Shown: positions 28,623-29,363 of the stretch, piece after piece
How the letters are laid out: each line of letters begins with the position of its first letter
Numbering within the stretch: position 1 is the stretch's first letter
From: Aphanomyces cochlioides
Taxonomy: Eukaryota; Oomycota; Saprolegniomycetes; Saprolegniales; Verrucalvaceae
Length of the DNA: 29,363 bases
NCBI GenBank assembly: GCA_019828595.1
Contig: JAHQRK010000089.1
Coordinates: 1 to 29,363 of the forward strand
Reading direction: 5' to 3'
The notes under the pieces: generated by a model
Database searches by the model: none
Seen by the model: only the letters and a program-made list of their open reading frames with translations
Told to the model about the DNA's origin: nothing
Made by a program: the position numbers and the translations under genes

Positions 28623-28881
28623 CTATTGTGGTTTTAATAAAAGAAAGTGGAGTCGTGCGGAATAAATTTTGACGCAAGCAAATTGACGTATACAAATTTC
28701 AAGTGAAAAGGAATTGAATGCTTCGAACATGTTTTTCAAACATTTAAAACGTTTGAAATTACACTATTTAACGTTCATGATCGAGAAAATGCTTGCGTAA
28801 ACATTAAATAGTGTATGCGTCAATTAATTGAAACATTTTCAAAACATACCAAATTTCCAGTTGGGTACCCAATCGACAATA
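28623..28881. mobile_element. MITE, second copy
   Basis: Same as 5968-6226: left end CTATTGTGG next to the CRN ATG, internal acactattta / taaatagtgt inverted repeat, right end ACAATA abutting TE2. Confidence 0.78.
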
Positions 28882-29363
28882 CCTCTGTTCAATAATTCTT
28901 GCAAGTACCAATTCTTTGTCATATTGAAATTAATATTTGAAACTATTTGCAAGTACAGGTATTTGTGCTGGCAACAGGAAAGTTTACGAATTTTGGATAT
29001 ATATGAGAAGCAATTACAATTTTACGACAAAAACTACATACAATTTTCGATATAATAAATTTTTACCGTTCTAAGTGACAGTGGTAACAACGTAATTTAC
29101 ATATAAGTGAACGCTTTACCCATCAAATTGCTCCACCCATTTTCGAGATGGCCCCAACAAGACCATGACTACGGAGGAGCGTCAAAGCAGTTCTCCTCTA
29201 TTTGCTGAGAGTTGTCCGTCCAGACGGGAACTCTTCCTCGTGGGGCACTAAGAACGTTGCGAGTTTGATCGTTCGATTAATACCACCTCCCGAATTGGCG
29301 TCGAGGTGAGTACTTGGTGAATTGGGTCATCCGCGTAAATGTCTTCCGCCGCAACAAGAATGC
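28882..29363 (+). mobile_element. TE2 second copy, 5' part (cut by window end)
   Basis: The left inverted repeat CCTCTGTTCAATAATTCTTG is followed by the leader and the transposase start ATG at 29148. One C is missing compared with 6497-6501, which shifts the frame after four codons, and several other indels follow. This copy of the transposase gene is more damaged at its start than the one at 6494. The rest lies outside the window. Confidence 0.85.

Larger units (their letters stand above)
22655..29363 (+). repeat. Large direct repeat, copy 2 (runs off the window)
   Basis: Second copy of 1-6718. It is collinear through TE1, CRN remnant, DHCR24 fragment, CRN kinase, MITE and the start of TE2, and the final bases (cgccgcaacaagaatgc) match 6702-6718. 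The repeat is still matching at the last base, so the unit continues. Confidence 0.93.

Overview
The window looks like effector-rich, repeat-rich nuclear DNA of an oomycete, most likely a saprolegnialean close to Aphanomyces. Three things suggest this: Crinkler (CRN) effectors with a ubiquitin-like header and an H(I/V)LV(V/I)VP junction; DD34D mariner and two-ORF Harbinger transposons of the kind seen in oomycetes; and pieces of a delta24-sterol reductase (DHCR24) gene, which fits sterol-making Saprolegniales better than sterol-auxotrophic Phytophthora. Genes carry short GT-AG introns. The genus is an inference.

The architecture is three layers of duplication. (1) A cassette of [5' CRN gene -> DHCR24 pseudogene -> <- CRN kinase gene] occurs four times: I about 2369-5966, II 12866-17242, III 17709-22085 (inverted), IV about 25025-28621. 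In I and IV the 5' CRN is a decayed remnant. In II and III it is a CRN with an HNH-nuclease-like C-terminus. (2) Cassettes II and III form a near-perfect palindrome with arms 12161-17297 and 17654-22790, a 356-bp spacer, and the kinase CRNs head to head. (3) The first 6.7 kb of the window recurs as a direct repeat at 22655-29363 (offset about 22.65 kb) and runs off the window, so the whole block may be a tandem array.

Between cassettes I and II (5968-12144) lies one CRN upstream region split by successive transposons with readable target-site duplications: a 260-bp MITE at the CRN start codon, a DD34D mariner (TE2) inserted one base from the MITE's end, a 2.5-kb PIF/Harbinger with transposase and accessory ORF (TE3), and a 1.2-kb unclassified element with 4-bp duplications (TE4). 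Another mariner (TE1) sits upstream of the CRN remnants of cassettes I and IV.

No CRN copy here reads through as one open frame. Most breaks are one-base length differences in homopolymers. The most notable is a C/G run of 6 to 9 at the joint between the N-terminal module and the C-terminal toxin-like module. These could be real decay, a frame-switching hot spot, or consensus errors of a long-read assembly. The sequence alone cannot decide. I see no tRNA, rRNA or CRISPR array.
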